A stretch of DNA of 64,000 nucleotides from positions 192,209,149 to 192,273,148 of the forward strand of contig JAUMIR010000003.1 of assembly GCA_030847615.1 (NCBI GenBank). Direction: 5' to 3'. This DNA comes from Gambelia wislizenii. Taxonomy: Eukaryota; Chordata; Lepidosauria; Squamata; Crotaphytidae. Both the position numbers and the translations under genes were made by a program. The notes below the pieces were generated by a model. That model was not told where the DNA came from and searched no databases. It worked only from the letters and a program-made list of their open reading frames with translations. Shown here in pieces: positions 1 to 9,354 of this stretch; within the stretch, counting starts at the first letter, position 1, and each line of letters opens with the position of its first letter.

Positions 1-299
1 AAGCAAGATAATGCTAAAGATCTGTCTAACACTCTGCTCATACAGTAGCCAATTGGTTGTCTATGGGAAGCTCATCAAGTGCAAGGGCAAATTGTGCTCC
101 CCAGCAATGAGGGACTTGTCTATATGACGGGGGGGGGGGAAGAGAGTGGATTACTCTGAAGAAATAGCAATTCACAGCATTGCAACCTGTCTTAATGGTT
201 AATAGAGCCCCCATAAGCTTTGCATGCCCCCTAGCCAAGATGATGTGTGAGGCACTCTTAAATCTGATGCTGTGGATTTCAAAAAAGTCTTACCATGGT
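1..299. other. No recognisable feature
   Basis: I see no coding region or named repeat here. There is a run of ten G at about 129-138. Short open frames present do not resemble known proteins. Confidence 0.4.
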
Positions 300-660
300 G
301 CACACAAGCAATATTTCATATTTACAGAAGAAAAAAGAAGAAAAGGGAGGAAATGATCACTGTTTCATCACCTTACCTTTCCCTCGCTTAGCCTAAAATC
401 CAACATGGCAGCAGCAGGCCCTTGCCCTGTTTGCAAGCCCCACCCCCCTTCTCATCCAGCCAGTCAGCTTACGCTGCCTCAGCACAGCAATGTGAATGTG
501 AGTGTCTTAAAGGCCAGACATTTGCATCCCCTATGGAGCTTTTTAAAAACTCCAGGAAAAACCGCGAAAGCTTCCCCAATGAAGTTTACGGTGGATTTGT
601 CATTATAAGTCCCTGTGGAGCGTGTTTTCCGTATTTTTTAAAAAACCATTTAATCAATGT
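300..660 (+). mobile_element. Degraded copy of a 570-650 bp MITE family
   Basis: This stretch resembles the inner part of two better copies at 38,056-38,626 and 49,778-50,428. Shared blocks include an AT-rich part around 'catatttaca', a 'ctcgcttagcc' block, 'aatccaacatggca', and a GC-rich block followed by a 'cagccagtcag' CCAAT-like box. The terminal repeats seen in the other copies are not visible, so this is an old or truncated copy. It does not encode a protein. The relationship is seen by eye and needs alignment. Confidence 0.45.
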
Positions 661-699
661 ATTAGTGATACTTTTCTAAAGAGTGCAAGTAACTAACTG

Positions 700-1379
700 G
701 CCTTAAGCAGGCATGAACTATGCTTAGTTCCATTTGATTTTCAAAACCATATTTTCAATCTGTTTTGGCAGAAGCCCCCTGGGAGTTGATTTCAAAGCAA
801 CAATACCATATGTTACACTCAGTGCTGTCTTAATCCCTTTCTCTCCATAACACGCTTCCTCTAGTAGTAAGGTGCTGGGAAGAAATGGACTGGGAAGAAG
901 TCATGTCATAGCCATATCCCAGGTTTACACACACTGGAGACATGCTCTAATTTAGATCCATTTCATTATGACTTCAGGTTTTCTTACGGGAAGAATGCAG
1001 CTTTGGTTGCCTTACTTGGGTGACTGATTCTGGGAAACCAAATGGAGAGCTTGTCCCTGTTGATTCTTCCGGATGTCTTGGTGCCTTTTCATACCATCTC
1101 AATGGTGTTCTGGGCTTCCTGGCAGTACTGTTTTACAGTCACTCCATTCCTTTCTGTTTGGAAGACCTAAAAATGTTCTGCTGGGGAATTCCTCTTTGAT
1201 GCCATATTCATTGTCTGCAGAATTCCCCATGATTCTCCTTTGTCCCTTGTGCTATTTCACATATACGTGAAACTGCTGGGGGAGATTGTCCAAAAGTTAG
1301 GTTTTGGTGTCCCCAAAATGTTGATGACACTTAATTGCCTTTTTTCTTTCCAGCTGAATGCAAAGAAGCTGTCACAATT
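700..1379. other. No recognisable feature
   Basis: AT-rich sequence without a credible gene, repeat or RNA. Only short frames without family resemblance occur. Confidence 0.4.
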
Positions 1380-1517
1380 CTAAATTAGTGTCTCGGGTTA
1401 GTAACAGATTGGATGATGGAAAACAAACTGAAACTTAACCCAGACCAGACAGATATGTTCCTGATCACATGAATGGCAGATCAGAGAAATGGCAATTCTG
1501 CTGGATCATTTTACATT
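1380..1517 (+). mobile_element. L2-type LINE, 5' part, interrupted by the Ngaro element
   Basis: Conceptual translation gives a 'WMMENKLKLNPDQTD' stretch, which matches the back part of L2-type reverse transcriptases ('..W..NKL.LN..KT..'). The same motif occurs in the longer L2 copy at 16,050-17,645. The fragment stops at the left boundary of the Ngaro element and resumes at 8,301, so this LINE was the insertion target. It is broken by stops and is not functional. Confidence 0.6.
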
Positions 1518-1912
1518 GCACACAGAGTCGGAGAAATAGAGACCACACACAGAATCTGGGGTGAAATAAATGGTTTTTATTTATCACCCTACCTATTTAA
1601 ATCCCTAAATCTTCAGCGGGGGTAGGCAACCTAGTGAGGGAGCAGCTGGGGCGGATCGTCCCTTCTGGACTTATGCCCCCAGCTTCCCCGGGCGAACACC
1701 TGAGCCCTGTTGAGCAACCTCAGTACTTGTGGTTGCTCCCCAGCCAGCCCATACAGATTAAGGTGAGGGATTATCCTTCAGGCCAACCCCAAGGTAGGTC
1801 TCATTCTGTTCTCCCAGATCATACAATCTAAGGAGACCCTTCCAGAGACCATCCCTTCACCGAAATCGGTGCCCTAGGTGTACACCATGATCTACGCCTC
1901 CCCCCTTCCCGC
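1514..1912 (-). repeat. Ngaro element 1 outer B2 repeat
   Basis: Near-identical to B1 at 2,248-2,687 in direct orientation. B2 lacks about 41 bases present in B1 (the missing part lies just after 'ccccagcc', around 1,745). It holds AATAAA-type sequences and forms the 3' end of the element. Its plus-strand start 'cattgcacac' is shared with the B1 start. Confidence 0.85.
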
Positions 1913-2081
1913 TTCACTTGGGTGATAATTTACCTAATTAGACACCACCCTAGCCAATTTTCCCATTTTGCTGCTTTCCTAGTATGGGGTAGGTGAAAAA
2001 ACCCCTTTAAAAAGGGGGAAAAAATTCCTACCCGGCTCCGAAGCAACCATTATCACACTATTCCAGCGGTGGGAGAGTGGG
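1913..2081 (-). other. Ngaro element 1 spacer between A2 and B2
   Basis: This block separates A2 and B2 and has no counterpart between A1 and the genes. Its 'gacaccacccta' and 'ttcctacccgg' stretches recur in the solo remnants at 47,148-47,918 and 54,292-55,041, which shows that those copies have A-spacer-B structure. Confidence 0.65.
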
Positions 2082-2251
2082 TCGCTTTGAAGAAAGAGGC
2101 TGAGGAGAGGGGCGGGCTGCCCTTTTATCCTGGCCCCGCCCCTCTCCTCGCGTCGCCGGCGCTTGCCGGCGACGCAGCAAGGTCTCACTCCTCCCTGCTG
2201 CAAAAAGGCTCTCCGGCCGCAGGCTCCGCGGGCAGCAAGGGGAGCCGCATT
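2082..2251 (-). repeat. Ngaro element 1 A2 repeat with TATA-like box
   Basis: About 170 bp, matching A1 (8,135-8,304) with few differences, several of them CpG to TpG or CpA. In sense it contains 'GGATAAAAGG' (plus strand 2,123-2,130), a TATA-like core promoter signal. It abuts B1 and shares the CATT core with it. Confidence 0.85.
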
Positions 2252-2687
2252 GCACACAGAGTCGGAGAAATAAAGAGACCACACACAGAATCTGGGGTGA
2301 AATAAATGGTTTTTATTTATCACCCTACCTATTTAAATCCCTAAATCTTCAGCGGGGGTAGGCAACCTAGTGAGGGAGCAGCTGGGGCGGATCGTCCCTT
2401 CTGGACTTATGCCCCCAGCTTCCCCGGGCGAACACCTGAGCCCTGTTGAGCAACCTCAGTACTTGTGGTTGCTCCCCAGCCGGCCCGTGTCTGGAAGGTC
2501 AACCCGAAAGTCCCCCACCCAATCCATACAGATTAAGGTGAGGGATTATCCTTCAGGCCAACCCCAAGGTAGGTCTCGTTCTGTTCTCCCAGATCATACA
2601 ATCTAAGGAGACCCTTCCAGAGACCATCCCTTCACCGAAATCAGTGCCCTAGGTGTACACCATGATCTACGCCTCCCCCCTTCCCGC
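2248..2687 (-). repeat. Ngaro element 1 inner B1 repeat
   Basis: Direct repeat of B2 (1,514-1,912), 440 bp, just downstream (in sense) of the hydrolase gene. B1 holds the full sequence, while B2 has a roughly 41-base deletion. In Ngaro elements the B1A2 block is thought to serve as a template that lets reverse transcription rebuild both ends. Confidence 0.85.
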
Positions 2688-2711
2688 CATGGATAAGGGG
2701 CAAGCGTCCAC

Positions 2712-3392
2712 TTAGTCCCTTAATCCCCCACCAGCTTGAGCCAACAGGTCCCTCAACCCCTGCTGAAAATCCCCTAAAAACAATAAATTTCCCGCGTCCG
2801 AGAGGTGGACCCCATCTGCCCTGTAGAGCTCGGGCCTCTCAAACAGAATTTCAGGGTGTGCTAGATAATAACCTCCCATTGAATTCAAAAACTTCCCAAT
2901 TTGCCTGTTGACTTTGCGCCGCGCTCTGTCAATCAAGCGTGGATTCCCCTCCCCCCGCCATAGCTGCCTAGGCAGTATAGCTGACCACATGATGGTGACT
3001 ACAGGCCATGTAGACTTGATCACCCTCAAATCATGTGACGCTTGAATCACCAAGGCCTTACCCTTAAGTAAGCCCAAGGCATTTCCCCCAAGATGTATGA
3101 CCAGAACGTCAGGTGGCGGCCCCACACGTTCTTCAAACAATAATGGCAATAACCCATGCCAACGTAAACCCCACTTCCCCAACCACTCAATCACCCCCAT
3201 GTCCTCCAGGCTCAGGTGAGGTCCAAAGTAACTTAAACGGGCCTGACGGGCCGCCCAGTAGACCATACTGTGGCCACAGATCAGCACCCGACGTCTCACC
3301 GGCTGAAGTCTAAAACCTGGAAGACAAAAGGGGAAGAAAGTAGTTAGTAAAGTAAAGGACGGATATACCTCCGGTAGGAGGATGACCGCCAC
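2712..3392 (-). CDS. Ngaro SGNH/GDSL-like hydrolase
   Basis: A 226-residue open frame, the last gene of the element, overlapping the end of the YR frame by about 49 bases. It resembles SGNH-fold hydrolases (esterase/lipase-like). Block I is 'ICGHS' with the likely nucleophile Ser42. Block III is 'HLGGNALG' (Asn104), where the usual Asp after Asn is Ala. Block V is 'DGVHLS' with Asp193 and His196. The catalytic Ser, Asp and His are therefore present. The same gene lies at the same place in the elements at 33.4 and 40.6 kb, where 'GND' is kept. Hydrolase genes have been reported in vertebrate Ngaro elements; the substrate is unknown. The true start may be downstream, because the first 30 residues overlap YR. 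Confidence 0.8.
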   Translation of the reverse strand: MAVILLPEVYPSFTLLTTFFPFCLPGFRLQPVRRRVLICGHSMVYWAARQARLSYFGPHLSLEDMGVIEWLGKWGLRWHGLLPLLFEERVGPPPDVLVIHLGGNALGLLKGKALVIQASHDLRVIKSTWPVVTIMWSAILPRQLWRGEGNPRLIDRARRKVNRQIGKFLNSMGGYYLAHPEILFERPELYRADGVHLSDAGNLLFLGDFQQGLRDLLAQAGGGLRD

Positions 3393-4257
3393 CTCCCAAT
3401 GTCCTGTATTGCCATTGAAGACAACCCCATTGCCGCCGCTGTAGAAGCAGCCCCAATACGAAAAGAGTGTGTTGCGAACTTGACACCTTTCAGCCCCAAC
3501 TGCTGCAAGGCCTTGGATGTCACGGTCCAGAACTGATACCTAGTCAGGGGAGAAGAATCAGCATGAGTAAACAGTGGTCCTGGGTACTGACCCTGCACCT
3601 GAAGATACTTCTGCAGGGCAATCACTGGACAAATGGTGTCATCACTGCAACGTCGGAGTTTAACAATTTTCCCCCGACCGGATTGATCTGTCTTTGAGAA
3701 CCACAGCCTAAAACTCACTGCTGGCCAACCACTTCTATATCTCCCAATTCCAAAGCCCTCCTTGAAGTATCAGCTTTGGAAAGCAAAACCAGTTCGCTAA
3801 TCCGTAAGGCACCAAAAAAGGCCAGCAGGGAAGCCGCGTGGAAAAGCAACGCTTCATAGGGGAAGAAACAAATCACTGGCCATGCCTGGTGTAAACCCTT
3901 TAATACTTCTGGTGAAAGGGGAACCCGTAAATCCTTCTTTCTGCCTTTCTCCCGAGTCCATCCCTCCAATACCTTTCGTATCCGAAAATCACTAGTATGA
4001 TCCGGCCCCCCCTGCACTTTCAGCCAGAACACTAATGCAGCTAGTCGGCCCCTAATAGATTGCGGGGCCAAGCCTCTGTTATAAAGATACACACAATATT
4101 GTAAAATGTGTGTAACAGGCACCCTAATACCCTCTTGAAACCCCTTCTGTTTCCTAAATTGCTGGAAGTCCTTGACTGCCCTAGCATAACTCCTACTAGT
4201 GCTGGGAGCCACGGACATACCTAACGCCCTCCAGATTTCGGATTCCCAATCTGCCAT
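3344..4257 (-). pseudogene. Ngaro tyrosine recombinase, one frameshift
   Basis: The protein would integrate the DNA copy by tyrosine-recombinase chemistry. The N-terminal part (4,257-3,715) carries the SAM-like core-binding domain and 'ALRISEL' with the first catalytic Arg. The C-terminal part (3,718-3,344) carries 'THSFRIGA' (His and Arg of the HxxR motif), 'GRW', and the end 'YRRYIR' with the nucleophile Tyr. The two parts lie in different frames and join near 3,716, where a one-base shift breaks an otherwise complete gene. The intact homologue at 33,986-34,900 reads straight through this point. The N-terminus overlaps the end of the RNase H frame, an arrangement also seen in the other two copies. 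Confidence 0.85.
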
Positions 4258-5797
4258 AGACCCACCGGCATCTTGTCGCCCTCGGGCTCGGCATCCAGAG
4301 CCAACTGTCTGAAGCGCTCCATCTGCATGCGGGAAAGAGCGTCAGCAATCTCATTGTGGACGCCCGCCACATGCCGTGCCATAAACAGGATGTTAAACTT
4401 AAGACATTGTAATGTAAAACACCTAACTAATCTCATAACCCGGGGAGATTTGGACGTAAGAGAGTTTATCACCTGTACCGTTGCCGAATTGTCGCACCAA
4501 AAATGTACTGACGAATTCGCCAACTCCCTCAGCCAATGAATGAAGCCACTAAAATCGGAAAAAATTCTAAGAAAGTGAGATCCAAAGTGATGTCTGTCCC
4601 ATACCAATCTGCAGGCCATCTACTTGCACACCACCGACCCCCAAAGTAAACCCCAAAGCCAATGGATCCTGCTGCGTCAGACGCAATTTGTAATGTGCCC
4701 TGCAGCCTCCTTTCCTCACACCAAAATGAGACTCCATTAAAGCAATTCAAAAAGTCCAGCCACACTTGTAGATCATCCTGCATGTCTTTAGTTAACCTGA
4801 CCATATGAAATGGTTTTCGCACACCTTTAATGGCATCACATAAACGGCGAAGGAAAGCCCTCCCCGGGGCAACCACCTTGCAGGCAAAGTTCAGGTGTCC
4901 AATAAGAACCTGAATCTCCCTCAAGGTAGCCTTGTGTCTACCCCTAAATTGACTAACCCAGACTCTCAGATCCTGAATCTTTGATTCAGAAAGCCTGCAT
5001 TGTTGCTTAATTGTATCAATCTCAATGCCTAAAAAATTTAACAGTTGGGACGGGCCCTCCGTTTTTTCAGGGGCAAGGGGAACCCCAAGCTCCTCTGCCA
5101 TTAGTTCAAATTGCCGTAACAAAAACCCACAGCTGCCTGAACCATATTCTCCAATAAGTAAAAAATCATCCAAATAATGAACTACCCCCTGCATGCCCAT
5201 TCTGGTCCTCAGGGCCCATTCCAAAAAGGTACTAAAGGTTTCAAAGGCATTACAGGATACTGAACACCCCATAGGTAACGCCCTGTCCATGTAAAAAGAC
5301 CCCTCAAAACAAAAACCTAACAGCTCAAAATCATCAGGATGAACCGGGAGAAGGCGGAATGCTGACTTAATGTCGCATTTTGCCAGCTCGGCTCCCAGAC
5401 CATGCCGTCTGACCTCCCGAATGGCCGCATCAAAGGAAGTATACCTAACTGAACATAATTCTTGAGGGATGGAATCATTCACTGACTCATCCCTGGGGTA
5501 AGACAAATGATGTATGAGTCTGAACTCACCCTCAGCCTTCTTGGGTACTATACCCAATGGGGAAACCCTCAAATTAGGCACCGGTAGTCGAGTAAAGGGG
5601 CCAATTACCCTCCCCTCCGATACCTCTTTCCGAATCTTATCCCTAACCACATGTTCCATCCCCTGAACTGATTTTAAATTGCGTGCCCAAAAGGGGTGCC
5701 TAGGCCCCTGATATGGAATCCTAAAACCAAAATGAAAACCCTTAAACAAATATCCGGCCGACTGCCTATTGGGATAAACAGCAAGCCAAGCATCCAA
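4221..5797 (-). pseudogene. Ngaro reverse transcriptase-RNase H, one frameshift
   Basis: The first 422 codons (5,797-4,529) hold the RT: 'KCDIKSAFR' with Asp142 of motif A, 'LPMGCSVS' of motif B, and 'VVHYLDDF' with the YLDD catalytic pair Asp210/211. RNase H follows with 'IASDAAGSIGFGV'. Near 4,550 the frame shifts, and the RNase H continues in the 4,619-4,221 frame ('VHFWCDNSATV', 'HVAGVHNEIADALSR'). It starts 11 bases after the gag stop. It would copy the element RNA into DNA. The catalytic residues remain visible, so the shift may be the only serious lesion here. Confidence 0.88.
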
Positions 5798-5807
5798 AAT
5801 GTCAAGC

Positions 5808-7166
5808 TTAATTGGGCTGGGGCCCTTTAGGAGGAGCGGTTGGGGGGCCTCCTCCTATACCCGTACCTTGTCCCCCTCTAGAGCCTCTAAACTGACTCCT
5901 CCCTCGAGGGCAGTTCCGAAAGGAATGTGAGGCACCACAAATGGAGCACTCATGATTAAACCTGCAAGGCTTCCGGGAACATTGCCCATGGGAACTAAAT
6001 TCCCAGCATAGCATCCTTTGCCCCGCCTGAGACGAGAAAACTGCCGCAGACGCCTTATTTCCTGCAGCAGCTGATGGCCGTAGTAAGTGACCACTATGGG
6101 TTCGTTCACCCTGAATTGGACGTGCCGGGGTCATGAGCTGCATCCACAATTGGGGATGCATTATATCCCAGAGAAGAGAAGGATAGATAGCTGCCCGCAT
6201 GCGAAAAGCCTCATCATATAAGAGCCAAGCGGGGCCAGCAAAATCCACATACGCCCTGTGGATGATGTCAATGTACTGGAATAGAGCCCCAGCCCGGTGT
6301 GGCTGACCCTTTACTGTAACTCCTGCCAAAATTAAAAATCCGGAAAGCCAATTGGACCAAGTCCTCTCAACCTTCCATCTTTTCAATTTTTCCCTCTCTT
6401 TCTCATCCAAATATTCTTTATCTTTCTTCTCCAAGTCTCGATATAAAAGTGAAAAAACATCAACATATTCCCCTTTTAAAATCTTTTCACGTGTGGATTG
6501 TAACAGGTGATCCCCCAGAGGGAGAGACATCTCCCCAAAGGGGACAGCCAGATAAGCCACCGTGTCATATCCAGGGGTCTGTGATAAGCCTGCGGAAGGT
6601 ACATTGTACCCCCCACAGGCAGCTGAGCCCCATGGAGACCATTGGGGCCCACCCCATCCAACTATGTGTTGCGGCATGGCCCAAGCGCCTTGCACATGCG
6701 GAATATCACCCTGCCCCCCACTGTTAACCGTGGGTGTATACCAATTGGCCCATGGCCATACAATGTTGGTTTGTGAATTAGCATTATTTAGCGACTCACC
6801 AGAAGGATTCGGCACTTCCACAGCTCTGGGCTCCATACCTATCCCTGATGACATGTCGGAAGGTACATCCGGTTGCTGTGATCCTGAAGCGTCCTCGCCG
6901 TGTATCCTCTTCTCTAATTGAGCTAAACGAGCAATAATCTGGTTAGCAATGGTTCCCTTCTGTACTGAACTTTTGGCAGGAACAGATTCAACCTCCCCTA
7001 TTCCCTGAATCTTCTCCAGATGTTGAATACGCTGGAGGATAGCCTGCCATGGTATCTCCTCTTCATCATCACTGTTCTGAGGAAGAGGGATAGCGGGTGC
7101 TGGTCGCTTTGGTGCCGGCCCTTTGCCCTTTGCACCGCCTTTTCCTTTTTTAGGGGCCATTAACAC
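5808..7166 (-). CDS. Ngaro gag-like protein with CCCH and CCHC zinc fingers
   Basis: An open frame of 452 residues, the first gene of the element. The start is Lys/Gly/Pro-rich and basic ('APKKGKGGAKGKG'), followed by an acidic patch ('NSDDEEE') and a likely coiled-coil segment around residues 60-90. The middle (about 210-340) is probably the capsid-like core. The end has a C-X8-C-X4-C-X3-H finger (Cys387, Cys396, Cys401, His405), then C-X2-C-X3-H-X4-C (Cys407, Cys410, His414, Cys419), then a Gly/Arg/Pro tail. These fingers fit RNA binding and packaging. The frame is unbroken. Assignment as gag rests on position and fingers rather than on a clear capsid match. Confidence 0.78.
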   Translation of the reverse strand: MLMAPKKGKGGAKGKGPAPKRPAPAIPLPQNSDDEEEIPWQAILQRIQHLEKIQGIGEVESVPAKSSVQKGTIANQIIARLAQLEKRIHGEDASGSQQPDVPSDMSSGIGMEPRAVEVPNPSGESLNNANSQTNIVWPWANWYTPTVNSGGQGDIPHVQGAWAMPQHIVGWGGPQWSPWGSAACGGYNVPSAGLSQTPGYDTVAYLAVPFGEMSLPLGDHLLQSTREKILKGEYVDVFSLLYRDLEKKDKEYLDEKEREKLKRWKVERTWSNWLSGFLILAGVTVKGQPHRAGALFQYIDIIHRAYVDFAGPAWLLYDEAFRMRAAIYPSLLWDIMHPQLWMQLMTPARPIQGERTHSGHLLRPSAAAGNKASAAVFSSQAGQRMLCWEFSSHGQCSRKPCRFNHECSICGASHSFRNCPRGRSQFRGSRGGQGTGIGGGPPTAPPKGPQPN

Positions 7167-8134
7167 AGATGTCTGTGCCTTAAAACTATTATTATTATTA
7201 TTATTATTATTATATCAAAATATGGCCCCTAAGTGATACCCAATCCAATGAATTATTATTATTATTGGTGACACCACCCAGTTTCGATTCAACAATGTGC
7301 TGCAAGACAGCATAAACAGCAACAAAATCCTCAACTTGGCAACATGCAAAAACTAACAACCATGCAAGGTTGTTAATAAAATGGCTGACTGGCTAACAAA
7401 TAACTATAAAATGGCTCCCAACCTGGCCCTAGTGGCCTGTCTGTGGAACTGCAGGCTACTGATGGTGCAAAAACTAGGCCCTCTGGTGGTCCGCCAAAAA
7501 GGGGCTGCAAGCTACTCTCCTAACTAATATAAGCAAGGTGTAAACAAGCCCCCTGGTGGCCCGCCAAAAAAGGGGGGGAGATCTGCAGGCTACACTCACT
7601 AACCGATACAGGCAAGCCTTAAACAAGCCCTCTGGTGGCCCGCCAAACAAAGCCCAATGCCAATTACTTCCCCTGTAAGGCAGTTTCTAAACTTATCCTC
7701 CCTGTCCCCCCGATGCCTTAAGAAACAAAAACTTCTCAATCCCTTCCAATGTGCACGGCCGTGCAGAAATGTCTCCCTGGCCCGAGCCCCCAAGCGCCCG
7801 ATCGCCCAACCAATCACGGCCGTGATGGATGCCAACCCGGGGGGGGGGAATCAGCCACCTCAGTTACTGAGCAGCCAAGCCAGGTGACGCCCACTCCCTG
7901 CTCCGCACCAGCAACTCCCCCGCCCGATCGCAGCCGCGATCGGCACCACCCAGGGGGGAGGGCGATCAGCCCCCTAATGACAGCCAAATAGGGACCCCCC
8001 CAGGCCCGAGCTCTCCCCACGCCCACGACAGCCCAGGCATGCTGCCAAACCGCTCCAAACTCCCGCTCTACAATCCCCCGCTCTCCAAACCCAATGCGTC
8101 AAACACTCGGTCGCTCTGCACGCTCCTTCGTCGC
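7167..8134 (-). other. Ngaro element 1 leader (5' untranslated region)
   Basis: Lies between A1 and the gag start. It holds a (TTA)n tract at about 7,187-7,213 and a second short one near 7,255. It also has several imperfect repeats of a 'ctggtggcccgccaa' block and CpG-rich sequence toward A1. The same order (ATT tract near gag, then ctggtggc repeats, then CpG-rich part) occurs in element 2 at 35,930-37,000, so the layout is a conserved feature of this family. Confidence 0.65.
7478..7640 (-). promoter_or_regulatory. Three CTCF-like motifs in the Ngaro leader
   Basis: Plus strand 7,478-7,489, 7,548-7,560 and 7,627-7,639 read GCCCTCTGGTGG, GCCCCCTGGTGGC and GCCCTCTGGTGGC. Their reverse complements (for example GCCACCAGGGGGC) fit the core CTCF consensus CCASYAGRKGGC. 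All three point the same way, in sense with the element, and are 70 and 79 bases apart. Binding is inferred from the motif only. Confidence 0.55.
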
Positions 8135-8304
8135 TCGCTTTGAAGAAAGAGGCTGAGGAGAGGGGCGGGCTGCCCTTTTATCCTGGCCCCGCCCCTCTCC
8201 TCACGTCGCCGGCACTTGCCGGCGATGCAGCAAGGTCTCACTCCTCCCTGCTGCAAAAAGGCTCCCCGGCCGCAGGCTCCGCAGGCGGCAAGGGGAGCCG
8301 CATT
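8135..8304 (-). repeat. Ngaro element 1 A1 repeat, 5' end with TATA-like box
   Basis: Direct repeat of A2 (2,082-2,251). In sense it begins AATGCGGCTCC, and a TATA-like 'GGATAAAAGG' lies at plus-strand 8,176-8,183, so this is the likely promoter. It ends at the CATT core that borders the interrupted L2 LINE. Confidence 0.82.
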
Positions 8305-9180
8305 CCTGATGGAGATGCAGGCTTGCAGTCTGGGTGTACCCCTGCATTCAGGTCTAAGGCTGGATGTCTAGGCTTCTGTGGTATATAACACACAGTAAAA
8401 GCTACTCCACCAATTTCTTGAGCTGACTGACCTGGCTGTGGTGACACATGTCTTAGATGCATCCCATTTGAATCACTGTTACACACTGTATGTGGGGCTG
8501 CTTTTGAGAAGCATTCAGGAACTTCAGCTCATCCAAACAACTGAAGGCAGACAGATTACAGGGAGCACATGACTCCCTTATTATAACTATTTAACTGGCT
8601 ATCAGGCTATTTCTGGAACCAGTTTATCTGAATATGAACCTGGCTATGAGATCTTTGGGAGAGGCTCTCTCCTCAGACCCATGACACTCACATGCCTAGC
8701 ATGAATCCAAAAGAGGACCTTATTGGTATCTGCACATATGCCTCCTTCTTGTCCTTCCATCAGACTTTTTAAATGATTATTATTCCAACAGCTTTTGAGA
8801 ATTAATTGTTTGTAAAAAAGCACTTTTAAAAGAGTGCAATACACTTTTTAAACTCAATTTTTAAAATGAATATTATAAATTGTTTTGATGTTTAAGAGAG
8901 TTTAATTAAATTTCAATGACAATCTTTTGAATATTGTTATAGTTATTGGGCTTAATCCTATCTTTTTACTGACTAGAACAGAGTCCCTGAATCAGTTGGA
9001 TTTATTTTTGTTGTGACTCACCATTCAACAATTGATTCAATGGTTTTATTCTCGTTGAAAATGACCAATAGGATTCTGGCCATGTATTTGTTTAAATTTT
9101 GTAAGTTGTCTTGAATTTCCTGTTCTTATGAAAAACTGAGATGTAAATAAAATGAATAAATATATTTAATTTCCATAATT
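8301..9180 (+). mobile_element. L2-type LINE, 3' part after the Ngaro insertion
   Basis: Continues the LINE fragment at 1,380-1,517. Decayed translation retains features of the L2 C-terminus seen at 16.9-17.2 kb (for example the region around 8,430-8,560). The end has a typical tail 'gtaagttgtcttgaatt' followed by A-rich AAATAAAATGAATAAATA at about 9,145-9,165. Many stops; not functional. Confidence 0.55.
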
Positions 9181-9354
9181 ATTTGGGGAGGAATACTTTT
9201 TTTTGAATGACAGTTTCCAGAATGTCTCACCCAATGTGGCTCCCATTCTACATACTACTTCTCATATGTAGAATAATATTTAGAAATAACTTTTATACTT
9301 TAAATGGAAATACACTAGTGAAAGAGACTATGATCCTATATTCTGTTTTCCTGC

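Larger units (their letters stand above)
1514..8304 (-). mobile_element. Ngaro-type YR retrotransposon, nearly complete (element 1)
   Basis: Read on the minus strand the order is A1 repeat (8,304-8,135), leader, gag, RT/RNase H, tyrosine recombinase, SGNH hydrolase, B1 (2,687-2,248), A2 (2,251-2,082), spacer, B2 (1,912-1,514). This split direct-repeat layout without LTRs, with a YR in place of a DDE integrase and no methyltransferase domain, is the hallmark of Ngaro elements within the DIRS order. The A copies differ at only a few sites, largely CpG transitions, which suggests a fairly recent insertion. Pol and YR genes each carry a frameshift, so the copy is probably dead. The insertion split an L2-type LINE. 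Both outer boundaries and the B1/A2 join share CATT on the plus strand (AATG in sense), a likely YR crossover core. Confidence 0.88.

Noticed and set aside
1514..2687. Tandem LTRs of an LTR retrotransposon
   Set aside because: The repeats are split (A1...B1A2-B2), and the element codes a tyrosine recombinase rather than an integrase or protease.
2712..3392. Host SGNH hydrolase exon
   Set aside because: The same gene occurs after YR in three separate elements, so it belongs to the element.
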